The notes below the pieces were generated by a model, which saw only the letters and a list, made by a program, of their open reading frames with translations, made no database searches and had not been told where the DNA came from. 64,000 nucleotides of DNA from CAWHHZ01 sp963829355 (GTDB taxonomy: Bacteria; Acidobacteriota; Thermoanaerobaculia; Gp7-AA8; JAHWKK01), in contig CAWHHZ010000004.1 in the NCBI GenBank assembly GCA_963829355.1, forward strand, positions 1 to 64,000. Direction: 5' to 3'. The translations under genes were made by a program, and so were the position numbers. This document shows, piece by piece, positions 7,976 to 17,188 of this stretch (position 1 is the first letter of the stretch; the number at the start of each line of letters is the position of its first letter).

Positions 7976-10553
7976 TTACTGGCTGGCGCTCGTTCCGGTT
8001 ATCTCGTGCGGCTCGGCGGCTCGCGACCGCTTTCGAGCGCTTTCGAGAGCCTGGGACAGTGCGGTGGCGAGCTCCTCCACATCGTCGGTGAGGATCGTGT
8101 CGTGCGCCCCTTCGACCTCGGCGATCTCGAGTGACGGTCCGGCGAGACCCTTCCAGCCAGCGTCTGGCTGTCGAGGGTCGGCTCCCCGGCCCTGGCGCGC
8201 GAGAAAAAGAGTCGCCGGAGCATCGTGAGGCTGCATCGACTCGAGCAGGTTCAGAGAGTCGAAGAAGCGGTTCTGTTCGAGCGGAGGAACGAGTGACCCC
8301 GTTCCACGCAGCCATCCTCCGACTCGAAGGATACGCCTGCCGACGGCACGCGAATATCTGGCGACGTAAGCGCGTGGTCTTCTCCGAAGCATCGTCAGAT
8401 ATTTCTGCACCCGTTTCCAGAGCGGTGCACGCAGTCTCGTCGCCAGGGTGTCGAGAAGACCGACGAACGCAACCTCGTCTCCAGTGCGCCGGAGTTGCCG
8501 CGCAATCTCCCACGCGACGAAGCCTCCTGCGGAATAGCCCGCGAGATAGTACGGCCCGTCCGGCTGAACGTCCCTGATTGCATCGATGTAGCATGCCGCG
8601 AGCGCACTGACCGTCGTCGGCCGCAGCTCGGGGCTCACTCCATGGTGTGTGATTCCGTAGAACGGCTGGTCTTTGCCGAGCAGCGAGGCGAGAGCCCTGA
8701 AGTAGATGACACTTCCTCCCTTCCCCGAGGCGCAGAAGAGGGGAGGCTTCGATCCGCTCCCGTGGACCGCGATGACGGTACGTTCCCTGTCCGGACGGAC
8801 GCGAAGGTACTCGGCCATTTTTCGCACTGTATTGAGCTCGAGAATGAGAGAGAGGGATCGACTGTCCGGTCTCGTTGCTGATCGCCGTCACGATCTGGAG
8901 CGCATCGAGTGAGCTGCCGCCGAGAGTCTCGAAGTAGTCGTCATCCGGCCCGACCGGAAGATCGAGGACGTGCGACCAGATTCGAGTGACGAGATCTTCG
9001 ACGTCATTCCCTGTCGGCTCGATGTGCGCCGGACGTCGATCTGATCGCCGTAGCATCTCCTGGATTGCCTGCCGGTCGATCTTTCCGGATGTGGCGACGG
9101 GAAGGTTGTCGAACAGCTCGATCCGCGACGGAACCATCCACGGTGGAACGTTGCCCCGGAGAGAAGCGCGGATGGCAGTCGAGTCGACGGAGGGATCATC
9201 CGATGCGACGCAGGCGACGAGCCGCATCTCCCCGTCGGCGGCAGGCTCGGCGGTGACAAGTGCTTCTCTCAGGCCAGCGCATTCGATCAGTGCGGCTTCC
9301 ACCTCGAGAGGATCGATGCGGCGTCCATGGATCTTGAGCCGAGCGTCGCGTCTCCCGACGAAGTAGTAAAGGCCTCGATCGTCGTGTGTGACGAGATCGC
9401 CGGTCTGGAAGATCGGACTATCGGGGCGGTCGGGATCGAAGATGAACCGCTTCGCGGTCATTTCCGGATCATTCCAGTAGCCGTTTGCAACGTAAGTGCT
9501 CTGGACGACGAGCTCACCGGTTTCGCCTGGTCCGACGTCGATGCCGTCTTCGTCGATGACGCGTACGCGGACGCCGGGAAGCGGACGCCCCATCGGGACG
9601 AGCGGACCGGGGAGATGAGTATCGTGACTGATGCTGATGTGCAACACGAGTCCCGCCTCGGTAGAGTTGTAGCCCCGGTTGAGCGAGGTGTGTTCCGGAA
9701 ACCGCTTCCTCCACGCTTCTACGTCAGCCATCGTACAGACGTCGGCGCCAAGGCGAAGTCGCCGTACACTCGAGAGATCCACTTCGGGAGGAAGCACCCG
9801 CATGAGCCTGCGGAAGAGGGCGGGTGTGAGCGAGAGCGTCGAGATCCGTTCCCGTTCGATCAGCTCTGCGAGAGCGTCGAGCGTTTCCGTTCTGGGATCG
9901 AATGCGTAGAGGGTGGCTCCGTTGAGGAGCGATCCGAGAATCTCTCCGGCAGCCCGGGCATAGCCGGGAGTGGTGGTGTAGCTCAGGCGCTCGCCCATCG
10001 CCCGACCCGTTCGGGAAGCAGAACTGATGACCCGCTCCACGTAGCCTTTCTGGCGCGTCGCGACGCCTTTGGGCGATCCGGTCGTTCCGGATGTGAAGAC
10101 GAGCTGGAGCAGCTCGTTCGGCTCAACGTGCGGCGGTTCTCCGCTCTCCGAGATCGGGTCGCCAACCGTGATCGACGGGATCCCCCTCGTGATCTCACCG
10201 ACCGATCCGTCCACGAGGCAGAGCTCCGTGTGCGAGCTTTCGAGAACTCGGGCGATCCGGTCGCGCGAATCGCCTGCGTCTATCGTGAGGTAGTAACGTC
10301 CAGCCTTGAGTACGGCAAGCATGGCAGGAACGACGGCGCTCTGGTCGCGCATCACGACCGCCACCGGGAAATCTGCTGACGGTGCGCGGTCCAGAATCTG
10401 AGCCGCAAGTGCGTCAGACCACCGATCGAGCTGCCCGTAGGTGAGAGTGAGCCGGCGGCCGATGAGTGCGGGTGCATCCGGCATCGACGCCACGATCGCC
10501 CTGAATTGCCCGGCGACCGAAGGCGCGGAACCGAAGCCGTCCGTCACTGCCAT
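7976..10553 (-). CDS. A-T-TE nonribosomal peptide synthetase-like enzyme (frameshifted between T and TE)
   Basis: Read leftward from ATG 10553. The adenylation domain (about 1-500) has A3 FTSGTTGSPKG (153-163), A5 NSTEAG, the A7 QTGDL motif and catalytic Lys491 in A10 (PVATSGKIDR). The carrier domain has LGGSSL, with Ser548 as the phosphopantetheine site. In the next frame a thioesterase domain of about 280 residues has GYSAGG and a late GAHD His. A (GA)4 tract at 8846-8853 marks the shift; moving one base restores IPLS-LILELNTVRKMAEYL, a normal carrier helix, so one enzyme is likely. The Asp that binds alpha-amino groups (GrsA D235) aligns with Ala199, so the substrate may lack that amine (aryl or keto acid). 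Bacterial and fungal A-T-TE enzymes make furanones and quinones. It overlaps the permease gene by 10 bases and is last in a TonB/ABC operon. Confidence 0.85.
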
Positions 10554-11317
10554 CGCGCTGTCTTTCGCAACATGTGATGAACGGGAAGATTCAGGACCAT
10601 GCCCAGGATCGAGATCACGACAATGCCGGCGTAGAGCTGCTCGATCCGCATCGTCTGGAGCGCGAGCCAGATGATCGAGCCGACTCCGGGGCTCATGACC
10701 GTGAACTCCATGGCGATGGTGACGAGGAGTCCAAGATTGATGGAGATGCGGATGCCGTTGAGAACCAGAGGAAGGCTCCCGGGAAGTATGACGTGTCGAA
10801 GTGCCGCCAGACGCCCTCCGCCGTACCCTCTGATCACCTCGAGGTAGAGCGGGGGGATCTGCCGTGCCCCCGCTGCCGAGTTGATCATCGACGGGAAGAA
10901 TACGGTCAGTGCGATGGACACGATTTTCGCCCACTCACCGATCCCGAAGAGGACGATGAACAGGGGGAACAGCACGATCTTCGGCAGCGGATGGATTGCG
11001 GCAATGAACGGATCGACGATGCGGAGCAGGCGCGGTGAGGAGCCGACCACGAGTCCGGCGATGATGCCAGGAACAACGCCGAGTGCTGTGCCTGCGAGAA
11101 GTCTCCCCAACGTGACGAGAACATTCGGGACCAGCTCGCCTCGGGAGAGCGTGACGAGGGCGTCGGCGATTCTGCTCGGGGGCGGGAAGTTGCCGCCATC
11201 CAGCCACCCCAGCCACACGGCTCCCTCCCAGCCGAGGAGCATCGACAGGGCAATTGCAGCAGCGATCGCCCTGTCAAGCGGATTGCTGATACGGATCCGT
11301 CTCAGATGGGCACGCAC
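10544..11317 (-). CDS. ABC transporter permease, SsuC/TauC/NitT type
   Basis: About 257 residues from GTG 11317, which overlaps the ATPase stop by 16 bases; the upstream in-frame ATG at 11386 would add a segment unlike the family. Several hydrophobic helices are clear, beginning AAAIALSMLLGWEGAVWLGW. The EAA-type cytoplasmic loop is EVIRGYGGGRLAALRHVILPGSLP, where the ATPase docks. It would form the inner-membrane channel with the ATPase at 11302-12090 and be fed by the NMT1-type binding protein. Permeases of this group carry taurine/sulfonates, nitrate, pyrimidine precursors and similar small molecules. Its stop overlaps the start of the A-T-TE gene. Confidence 0.9.
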   Translation of the reverse strand: MRAHLRRIRISNPLDRAIAAAIALSMLLGWEGAVWLGWLDGGNFPPPSRIADALVTLSRGELVPNVLVTLGRLLAGTALGVVPGIIAGLVVGSSPRLLRIVDPFIAAIHPLPKIVLFPLFIVLFGIGEWAKIVSIALTVFFPSMINSAAGARQIPPLYLEVIRGYGGGRLAALRHVILPGSLPLVLNGIRISINLGLLVTIAMEFTVMSPGVGSIIWLALQTMRIEQLYAGIVVISILGMVLNLPVHHMLRKTARWQ

Positions 11318-12090
11318 AGACCCTCCCTGACTTCCTCCTCGAGTATGCTCCAGACGCGATGATGCAACGTCCGGGCTTCGGGACAATCGAGAATTGTCTG
11401 GCTCCTGGGCCGCGCGAATGGCACTCGCATCTCCTGACGGATACGGGAGGGGCGGCCGCTCATGACGACGATGCGATCACTCAGGAGGATCGCTTCGTCG
11501 ATATCGTGAGTGACGTGGACGACGAGCTTCCGGTGCTCGAGCCAGATTCTGAGCAGCTCCTGCTGGAGGACGATTTTCGTCTGTGCGTCGAGCGAACCGA
11601 ATGGCTCGTCGAGGAGCAGGATGTCGGGATCGGCAACGAAGGCGCGCGCGATACCGACGCGTTGACGCATCCCGATCGACAACTCGTGTGGATGGTGATG
11701 CAGGAAACGCTCGAGTCCCAGTTTGAAAATGAAATGGCGTGCCTTTTCGAGTGCAGCCTTTCGGTCACTTCCTTCGAAGCCGCTCTGGAATTGAAGTCCG
11801 AGGGCGACGTTCTCCAGGACGTCGTACCACGGCAGCAGCCCGTGATCCTGGAAAACGAGGGCCGTTCGCAGCCTGCCTTCCTGCTGCGGATGGTCAAAGG
11901 AGATCGTGCCACCACTTGCGTCGACGAGTCCGGCGATGATCTTGAGGAGGGTTGTCTTTCCACATCCGCTCGGTCCGACGATCGAGATGAACTCCGAGTC
12001 GGCTGCCTCGAGCGTCACACCGGCGAGTGCGACGGTTCTGCTCCCGCCCGAACCGTACTCCTTGGTGATTTCAGTCAGCGAAAAGCTCAT
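11302..12090 (-). CDS. ABC transporter ATP-binding protein, SsuB/TauB type
   Basis: About 262 residues starting MSFSLTEITKEYG. Walker A is GPSGCGKTTLLK (about 38-49), the signature is LSIGMRQRVGIARAF (Ile replaces the usual Gly/Gln at its second position), Walker B is ILLLDEPFGSLDA, and the switch His is in VTHDIDEA. The ATPase drives import through the neighbouring permease. Its ATG overlaps the stop of the binding-protein gene as ATGA, a sign of translational coupling. The longer frame upstream of the ATG at 12090 lies inside the binding-protein gene and is not credible. Confidence 0.93.
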   Translation of the reverse strand: MSFSLTEITKEYGSGGSRTVALAGVTLEAADSEFISIVGPSGCGKTTLLKIIAGLVDASGGTISFDHPQQEGRLRTALVFQDHGLLPWYDVLENVALGLQFQSGFEGSDRKAALEKARHFIFKLGLERFLHHHPHELSIGMRQRVGIARAFVADPDILLLDEPFGSLDAQTKIVLQQELLRIWLEHRKLVVHVTHDIDEAILLSDRIVVMSGRPSRIRQEMRVPFARPRSQTILDCPEARTLHHRVWSILEEEVREGLCVPI

Positions 12091-13127
12091 TGCACCGTGC
12101 CGGCGAGGTCGCTTCTGGCCTGCTCGATGAAGGACGGGTTCCACCACTCCGCGGTGACCGGCTCGTCCAGGTATCCCCTGGCGAGTGCCCAATCGAGGAA
12201 GGGATCGATGTCCGCCGGATCAATCCTCCCGTCATCTGGTGTGAAAACCAGGCACGACTGCCGGAGGATCTCGGGGGGCAACTTCGTGTAACGGCTGAGA
12301 ATCTCGATGTTGCGCTCGGTCTTGCCCGCATTGAAATCATCCATCCCTCGGAGGTACGCCCGCATGAAGCGGCGTCCCAGTTCCGGATCCCTCTTCAGGA
12401 GTCGTTCCCCATAGAGGATGAATGTGCTCTGGTGACGCGGCGCGACAGCGTCTGTCGTCGACACCATCTTTGTGGACCCTTCCGCGAGCAGAATGCTCAG
12501 TTGGGGTTCGTTGGCATAGCGGACTGCCTCGATCTCGGTTTTCGCCGATATCACGGCGCCGTGCGGCATCGGTATGGCGATGACGTCGTCGAGGGTGACG
12601 CCTCGCTCGGCCAGGAGCGCGTCGACCAGGAATTCGGCCACTCCCCCTCGGGTGACCGCGATCCGTTCGCCCTCGAGGTCGCCTCCTGCCGCGGCGATTC
12701 GATCGGCCATCGCGGCTGGCGCAACGAAAGCCTCTGATGTGCAGGACTCGCCGGAGTCTCCCTTTCCGATCACGACCTGGATTGGCGCACCGCGTTGGAT
12801 CACGTTGAACACGCCGGTCCGCACGCCGATCGACAGAACGTCGAGTTTCCCCGCCATTAATGCGGCGAGAGCCGAGTCTGAGTGGAGCGTGACGAATTCG
12901 ACGTCGATTCCCTCATCCTCGAAGTATCCCGCGTCCCGGGCGATCATGAGCGGGCCGTACGTCATGGAAGGACCGAAGTTGAGGGTCACCTTCGCCATCT
13001 CCGTCCCGGAAGTGCTCGAGGGGACGTCCGGTTCGGAGGAGCAGAAGAAGGCGGCAAGCGAGACGATGACGGCAGTCATCGGCAGGAGCCGGGCGAATCG
13101 TTTCGATCTCACCTGTCCCGTCTCCAT
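12087..13127 (-). CDS. NMT1/THI5-like ABC substrate-binding protein
   Basis: A 346-residue exported protein. The signal segment is RLLPMTAVIVSLAAFFCSS; the Cys is not in a canonical lipobox (AFFC), so lipidation is uncertain. The mature part begins VTLNFGPSMTYGPLMIARDAGYF, the standard start of NMT1/SsuA/ThiY-type proteins, and continues with LAALMAGKLDVLS and GVRTGVFNVIQRGAPIQVV. Family ligands include sulfonates, nitrate, riboflavin and the thiamin precursor HMP; no residue here decides among them. It should hand ligand to the permease/ATPase pair encoded next. Its start overlaps the TonB receptor's stop by 19 bases. Confidence 0.9.
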   Translation of the reverse strand: METGQVRSKRFARLLPMTAVIVSLAAFFCSSEPDVPSSTSGTEMAKVTLNFGPSMTYGPLMIARDAGYFEDEGIDVEFVTLHSDSALAALMAGKLDVLSIGVRTGVFNVIQRGAPIQVVIGKGDSGESCTSEAFVAPAAMADRIAAAGGDLEGERIAVTRGGVAEFLVDALLAERGVTLDDVIAIPMPHGAVISAKTEIEAVRYANEPQLSILLAEGSTKMVSTTDAVAPRHQSTFILYGERLLKRDPELGRRFMRAYLRGMDDFNAGKTERNIEILSRYTKLPPEILRQSCLVFTPDDGRIDPADIDPFLDWALARGYLDEPVTAEWWNPSFIEQARSDLAGTVQ

Positions 13128-15220
13128 CGAAGGTCTTTGAGCCGGATTCCAAGGGTGATGGTCCGTGGCAAACCACTCCGGAACGAGGTTCTCGCAAGAG
13201 CGAGGTAGTAGCCTTCATCGAAGACGTTCTCGACGACGACGTAGCCGTCCAGCCCGGAGCGGATCGGCCTGGAGAATGACAGGTCCACGACCTCGTGGCC
13301 GGGGGAGAGAGCGAGGTTGTCTGCATCCGAGTACGAACGGCCGAGCGCGAGAGCGCGAAGCTCCGCTCTGGTTCCGCCGTCGCTGATATAGCGCAGCGAG
13401 ACGGAACCGGAATGGCGCGGTACCTCGATTGCCCAGTTGCCAACGAGTTCCCGGTTCGGGTCCTCGGTGATGACGGAGTCGGCGAAAGTGTAGGCGCCGC
13501 TGACGCTCAGGTGCCGCGAGAGCCTGAAGTCTCCCGTGAGCTCCACACCCTGGCTGCGGGCCGTTCCGAGATTCTTGTAAAAATAGACGTTCGGATCCGA
13601 GTCGGACTCCACGCGTGACTGAACGCCGTCGATCTCGCTCCGATAGAGATGCACCTGAAGGCGGGAGAGCTGACCGACCCACTCCCAGCTCAGCTCTCCG
13701 CCGACAAGGATTTCCGGCACGAGGTCCGGATTGCCCAGAAGCGTGCTGTTCCCGGTCTGGCTGTTGCGGTAGAGCTCCCGAAGTGTCGGGGCATTGAAGG
13801 CCCGATATGCCGCGGCTCGAATGACGGATCGCTCTCCCAGGGCATAACGGACGGAGAGACGGGGATTGAACTGTCGGGAGGATGTGTCCTCGTAGTACTC
13901 CTCAGGACCTCCGACGATCAGCGTCGCACCCTTGTCGTTGACGAACCAGTCGGTCCTCGCGCTGCCGAGCACCTCGAGATCCCCGGTGGGGCGCCAGCTC
14001 ATCTGCGCAAAAAGGCCCGTGAACTGCTGACGACCCCCCACCTTTTGCTCGTTGGTTACGCCTCCTGAGCGTGCGAACGAAACACGATCCTCCCACGCCT
14101 CCAGTTCCTGGAAATCGAGTCCGGCAGAAATCGATGTGATGGCACCCTCTCGCTGATGCGACCATTCGAGCGAGGCGCCGGTACCGGTCGAATCAATGAT
14201 GCCTTCCTGGGTCTTGTACTCGTCCTCACCATCTCCGATGATGCGCGAGTTCACGAGGAACTCACTCTGGTCCTGCCGATAGGCATTGACCGAGATGAGG
14301 CTCCCGTTGCCGACGATCTGATGGAAACTGCCCGAGAAGACCTGGACGTCGTTGAGCGAGGCGGTGACGGGCGTTCCGCGCGAAGAATCGATCTCCGAAG
14401 TGCTGCCGGTAATCGATGCGCGGCTGGTGTCGGAGATGTTGAAGTCCGCGCGACCGGTGGTGATTGACCTGTCGACCCAGGCGTCGATGTCGATCGGTCC
14501 CGGGTCGGGAACGCGCCGGTAGCCATCGGAATCCGTCTCGTAATGGCTGAGGCGGACTGCTACGGCCTCGTTCAGCACCGAGTCGAACGTGAGCGATCCC
14601 CGGCGGGTGTCATGGCTACCGTACGAGAGATCGAGCGAGAGCTCGTTCGAGGTGAGCGGTTTCGTGATCAGATTCACTGTGCCGCCGAGCGCGTGGTTGC
14701 CGAAGAGGCTCGCATTGCCACCGCGGACCACTTCGATCTGACGCAGGCTCTGCAGTGGGACGTTCTGCCACTGAATCACTCCGCTGTAGGGATCGTGCAG
14801 CGGGATTCCGTCAAGGAGCACGAGCGCGCGGATTCCCCCGAGTCCGTGCATCGAGAATCTCTGGTTGCTTCCGGTGGATCCGGCAGAGCTGATGACAGAC
14901 GGCGTGACACCCGGAAGCCCTCGGATCAGATCGTCGATGCTCAGAGCGGGAGCCGATTCGATCTCCTCCTCGTCCACGATCAGAACGCTCACGGGAAGCT
15001 CGTTGACCCCTCGCTCGCTCCGCGTCGCGGTCACGACGATCGCCTCGGAGACAGGCTTTACGCTCACGTCCTCGGAAGAGCTCGTCGACCGGGGCTCATC
15101 CGAGTCTGACGACTCCGCGGGTGCGGTTTCCGGAGAGTCGACGGAATCGGTACTGGGAGGAGCCGCTGAGGCGCAGAGGCAGAAGAAGGAAATCGTAATC
15201 AGAAACAACAACCTGTTCAT
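13109..15220 (-). CDS. TonB-dependent outer-membrane receptor
   Basis: A 703-residue protein. Signal peptide 1-20 is followed by a Ser/Glu/Pro-rich stretch (residues 21-55). The plug domain has SEAIVVTATRSERGVNELPVS, IDDLIRGLPGV, RALVLLDGIPLHDPYSG and IEVVRGGNASLFGNHALGGTVNLIT. The rest is a 22-strand barrel ending VENVFDEGYYLALARTSF and a C-terminal strand. TonB receptors take up siderophores, cobalamin, thiamin and other scarce nutrients. This one starts a five-gene overlapping operon with a full ABC importer and an A-T-TE enzyme, so its ligand may be the enzyme's product or substrate. The TonB box (VSEAIVVTAT region, about residue 60) is plausible. No cobalamin or TPP riboswitch is visible upstream. 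Confidence 0.94.
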   Translation of the reverse strand: MNRLLFLITISFFCLCASAAPPSTDSVDSPETAPAESSDSDEPRSTSSSEDVSVKPVSEAIVVTATRSERGVNELPVSVLIVDEEEIESAPALSIDDLIRGLPGVTPSVISSAGSTGSNQRFSMHGLGGIRALVLLDGIPLHDPYSGVIQWQNVPLQSLRQIEVVRGGNASLFGNHALGGTVNLITKPLTSNELSLDLSYGSHDTRRGSLTFDSVLNEAVAVRLSHYETDSDGYRRVPDPGPIDIDAWVDRSITTGRADFNISDTSRASITGSTSEIDSSRGTPVTASLNDVQVFSGSFHQIVGNGSLISVNAYRQDQSEFLVNSRIIGDGEDEYKTQEGIIDSTGTGASLEWSHQREGAITSISAGLDFQELEAWEDRVSFARSGGVTNEQKVGGRQQFTGLFAQMSWRPTGDLEVLGSARTDWFVNDKGATLIVGGPEEYYEDTSSRQFNPRLSVRYALGERSVIRAAAYRAFNAPTLRELYRNSQTGNSTLLGNPDLVPEILVGGELSWEWVGQLSRLQVHLYRSEIDGVQSRVESDSDPNVYFYKNLGTARSQGVELTGDFRLSRHLSVSGAYTFADSVITEDPNRELVGNWAIEVPRHSGSVSLRYISDGGTRAELRALALGRSYSDADNLALSPGHEVVDLSFSRPIRSGLDGYVVVENVFDEGYYLALARTSFRSGLPRTITLGIRLKDLRWRRDR

Positions 15221-15265
15221 GGGCGAAGCACGACCTTCCGGAGATGGGTTTGGACCCGAGACATG

Positions 15266-15295
15266 ATTGTAACCAATAGCTCAGTACTCTGAAAA
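15266..15295 (-). promoter_or_regulatory. Candidate sigma70 promoter for the TonB/ABC/A-T-TE operon
   Basis: On the minus strand, TTTTCA (15290-15295) and TACAAT (15266-15271) are separated by 18 bases, and lie about 45 bases upstream of the TonB receptor start. The -10 is good and the -35 is weak. Confidence 0.35.
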
Positions 15296-15304
15296 TAACC
15301 CAGG

Positions 15305-15752
15305 TGTTGTCATCCTGAGAGGCTGTGAAAAAATCCAGCGTGCCCTGCGCTGGTGGTGCTTACGGTTCGAGCTCAAGGAATGAGGAGGAGTCGCGGTGGT
15401 TCCTCGGTGACGACGAGTGATCCTTCGGCTCGCTGCGCTCGCTCAGGACAGGCTGCGGAGATCGGGCCGTAACCACCACCAGCCCAAAGGGTTACGGGCG
15501 GGGCGTCGCCGATCGCGTTGTCGCAGTTCCTTTCCGATGAACCACATCGCTGCGTCACTGCTTCGCGCGCTCGAGACTCGCCGCGCCCGTAACGCAGGGT
15601 ACGCTGGATTCTTTCACAGCCTCTGAGCCGCCGGAGCGCAGCGGAGGGCGGTCGAAGGATCTCGTGGAGTCATACTCGCCCTCGGTCCCCCTCGGCAATT
15701 CACCTCGAGTCACCACGAACGAGATCCTTCGCTGGCGCTCAGGATGACAACA
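15305..15752. repeat. Nested inverted-repeat island (dispersed GTCATCCTGAG family)
   Basis: The outer 15-bp arms TGTTGTCATCCTGAG (15305-15319) and its exact complement (15738-15752) enclose an inner pair. The inner arms at 15315-15349 and 15593-15627 are inverted and match at 32 of 35 positions (CTGAGAGGCTGTGAAA...). The stretch also holds copies of the motif GAAGGATCTCG. It carries no credible coding sequence. The same terminal motif occurs at 53802-53936 and 60940-61065. Confidence 0.7.
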
Positions 15753-15770
15753 CTTTGTGGTCGGTGGCCG

Positions 15771-15794
15771 GCATTCGGGCATTTGGGCATTTGG
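15771..15794. repeat. Short octamer tandem repeat
   Basis: Three units of the form GCATT(C/T)GG run in tandem between the repeat island and the P450 gene. The unit length is eight bases, like the larger octamer array at 52022-52302. The rest of 15753-15910 shows nothing else I can name. Confidence 0.45.
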
Positions 15795-15910
15795 GGACAG
15801 GAGGGGAGAGAGCGCAATTGATGATTCTCAGCAATCATGAGAGCCTTTCCCTCAATGGTCGAAATAGTCCGCTCGCCGCTCGCGCTACCCGATGACGAGA
15901 TCCCATCAAT

Positions 15911-17188
15911 ATGACGAGCTCCAGCACCGGGCATCCACCTGGTCCCCGAGGCCTGTTCGGGGGACAGTCGCTGCTTCTCCTGCGGCGTGAGCCGTGGACG
16001 TTCCAGAAACTCGCGCGGCGCTACGGGGACATCGTCTACTTTCGCATCGGCGTCAGGGACATCTTTCTGGTTTCACGGCCCTCTCTGATCCGGAAGATTC
16101 TGCTCGATCACTACGCGAGCTTCGAGAAGGACTGGGGCCCGCGCAAGGGAAGTCTCGTCTTCGGCGATGCGCTGCTGACGAGTGAAGGAGCCGAGCACAA
16201 GGCCCAGCGTCAGGAGCTCGCACGCGTCTTCGGACGGGCATCGGTCGGTCTGCAGCGGCCCATGATCGCGGAGATGGTGGATGAATGGAGTCGGGGTCTT
16301 CGACCGGGTCAGACGATCGAGCTCTTCAGCGAGATGTCGCGGCTCAGCACGACCGTCGCCGTGCAGTCGCTGTTCGGTTGCCGTCTCGAGCACGAGGAGG
16401 TTCTCGACTTCACCTCGGACGTTTCGAGCCGGTTCGGCCGACTCATGATGCCGCACGCGAGCAAGTTTCGGTTGCGTCGCCCGAAACGGCCGGAGCACTT
16501 CTCGCGACTCGTATCGCAGATCCGATCACACGTACAGAGTCACGACTCGGGTGACTGCCTCCTTCGGAGCATGATCCGGGACAGTCCGAACGGGACCGAT
16601 CACATGATCGCGACCTTCCTCATCACCGGGCAGGAAACGGTTCGAGTTGCGATCACAATGGCATGGTGGCTTCTGAGCGCTAATCGCGAACCCGCACGAC
16701 GTCTCGAGCAGGAGTCGCGGGAGCGTTCGGCGGACGACGACTCGACTCCACCGTACGCAAAGGCTGTGTTCTCCGAGGCGCTCCGGCTGTATCCGCCAGC
16801 ATGGATGATCGGAAAACGTGCGATCGAACCGTACGATCTCGACGGTTATGAGGTTCCGCCGGGAGCGCTGGTTCTGGTCTCTCCCTACATCGTTCACCGG
16901 GATGAGCGCCATTTTCCCGATCCCGAGGCATTCAAACCGGAGCGCTGGCTCGAATCAGACCAGCGGCCGGCAGACGACTCCGCCTATTTCCCGTTCAGCG
17001 GCGGGCCGAGGCGGTGCATCGGTGAAGCGTTCGCAATCGATTTCGGGACGACGGTACTCTCGAGAGTCGCGCGGGACTGGAGATTCGAGTGCGATCGGAG
17101 CGAGCCTCGATTCGAAGTCCGCCTGGTGATGAGACCTCGGAAGGTGCGTGCTGAGGTTCGGTCCGTTACCGGAGCAGAGAGCGAGTGA
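15911..17188 (+). CDS. Cytochrome P450
   Basis: A 425-residue soluble monooxygenase, normal length for a bacterial P450. The heme-binding loop is FPFSGGPRRCIGEAF with the thiolate Cys369. The K-helix motif is EALR (E289-R292). The PERF-like region is FKPERWL. The I-helix reads TFLITGQETVRVAI: the usual acid-Thr pair is E-T, and Gly-Gln replaces the common Gly-His/Gly-Thr. The N-terminus starts PPGPRG, as in classical P450s, without a membrane anchor. Electron-donor genes (ferredoxin and reductase) are not nearby. Convergent with a GT4/PIG-L pair whose first gene overlaps its 3' end by 23 bases. The substrate is unknown; fatty acids, terpenoids and sterols are typical. Confidence 0.93.
   Translation: MTSSSTGHPPGPRGLFGGQSLLLLRREPWTFQKLARRYGDIVYFRIGVRDIFLVSRPSLIRKILLDHYASFEKDWGPRKGSLVFGDALLTSEGAEHKAQRQELARVFGRASVGLQRPMIAEMVDEWSRGLRPGQTIELFSEMSRLSTTVAVQSLFGCRLEHEEVLDFTSDVSSRFGRLMMPHASKFRLRRPKRPEHFSRLVSQIRSHVQSHDSGDCLLRSMIRDSPNGTDHMIATFLITGQETVRVAITMAWWLLSANREPARRLEQESRERSADDDSTPPYAKAVFSEALRLYPPAWMIGKRAIEPYDLDGYEVPPGALVLVSPYIVHRDERHFPDPEAFKPERWLESDQRPADDSAYFPFSGGPRRCIGEAFAIDFGTTVLSRVARDWRFECDRSEPRFEVRLVMRPRKVRAEVRSVTGAESE

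Noticed and set aside
10554..10934. N-terminal extension of the A-T-TE frame
   Set aside because: It is the antisense-frame shadow of the permease gene on the same strand; the A domain starts cleanly at 10553.
15221..15304. Cobalamin or TPP riboswitch before the TonB receptor
   Set aside because: No box motifs of either class on the minus strand; only a candidate promoter.
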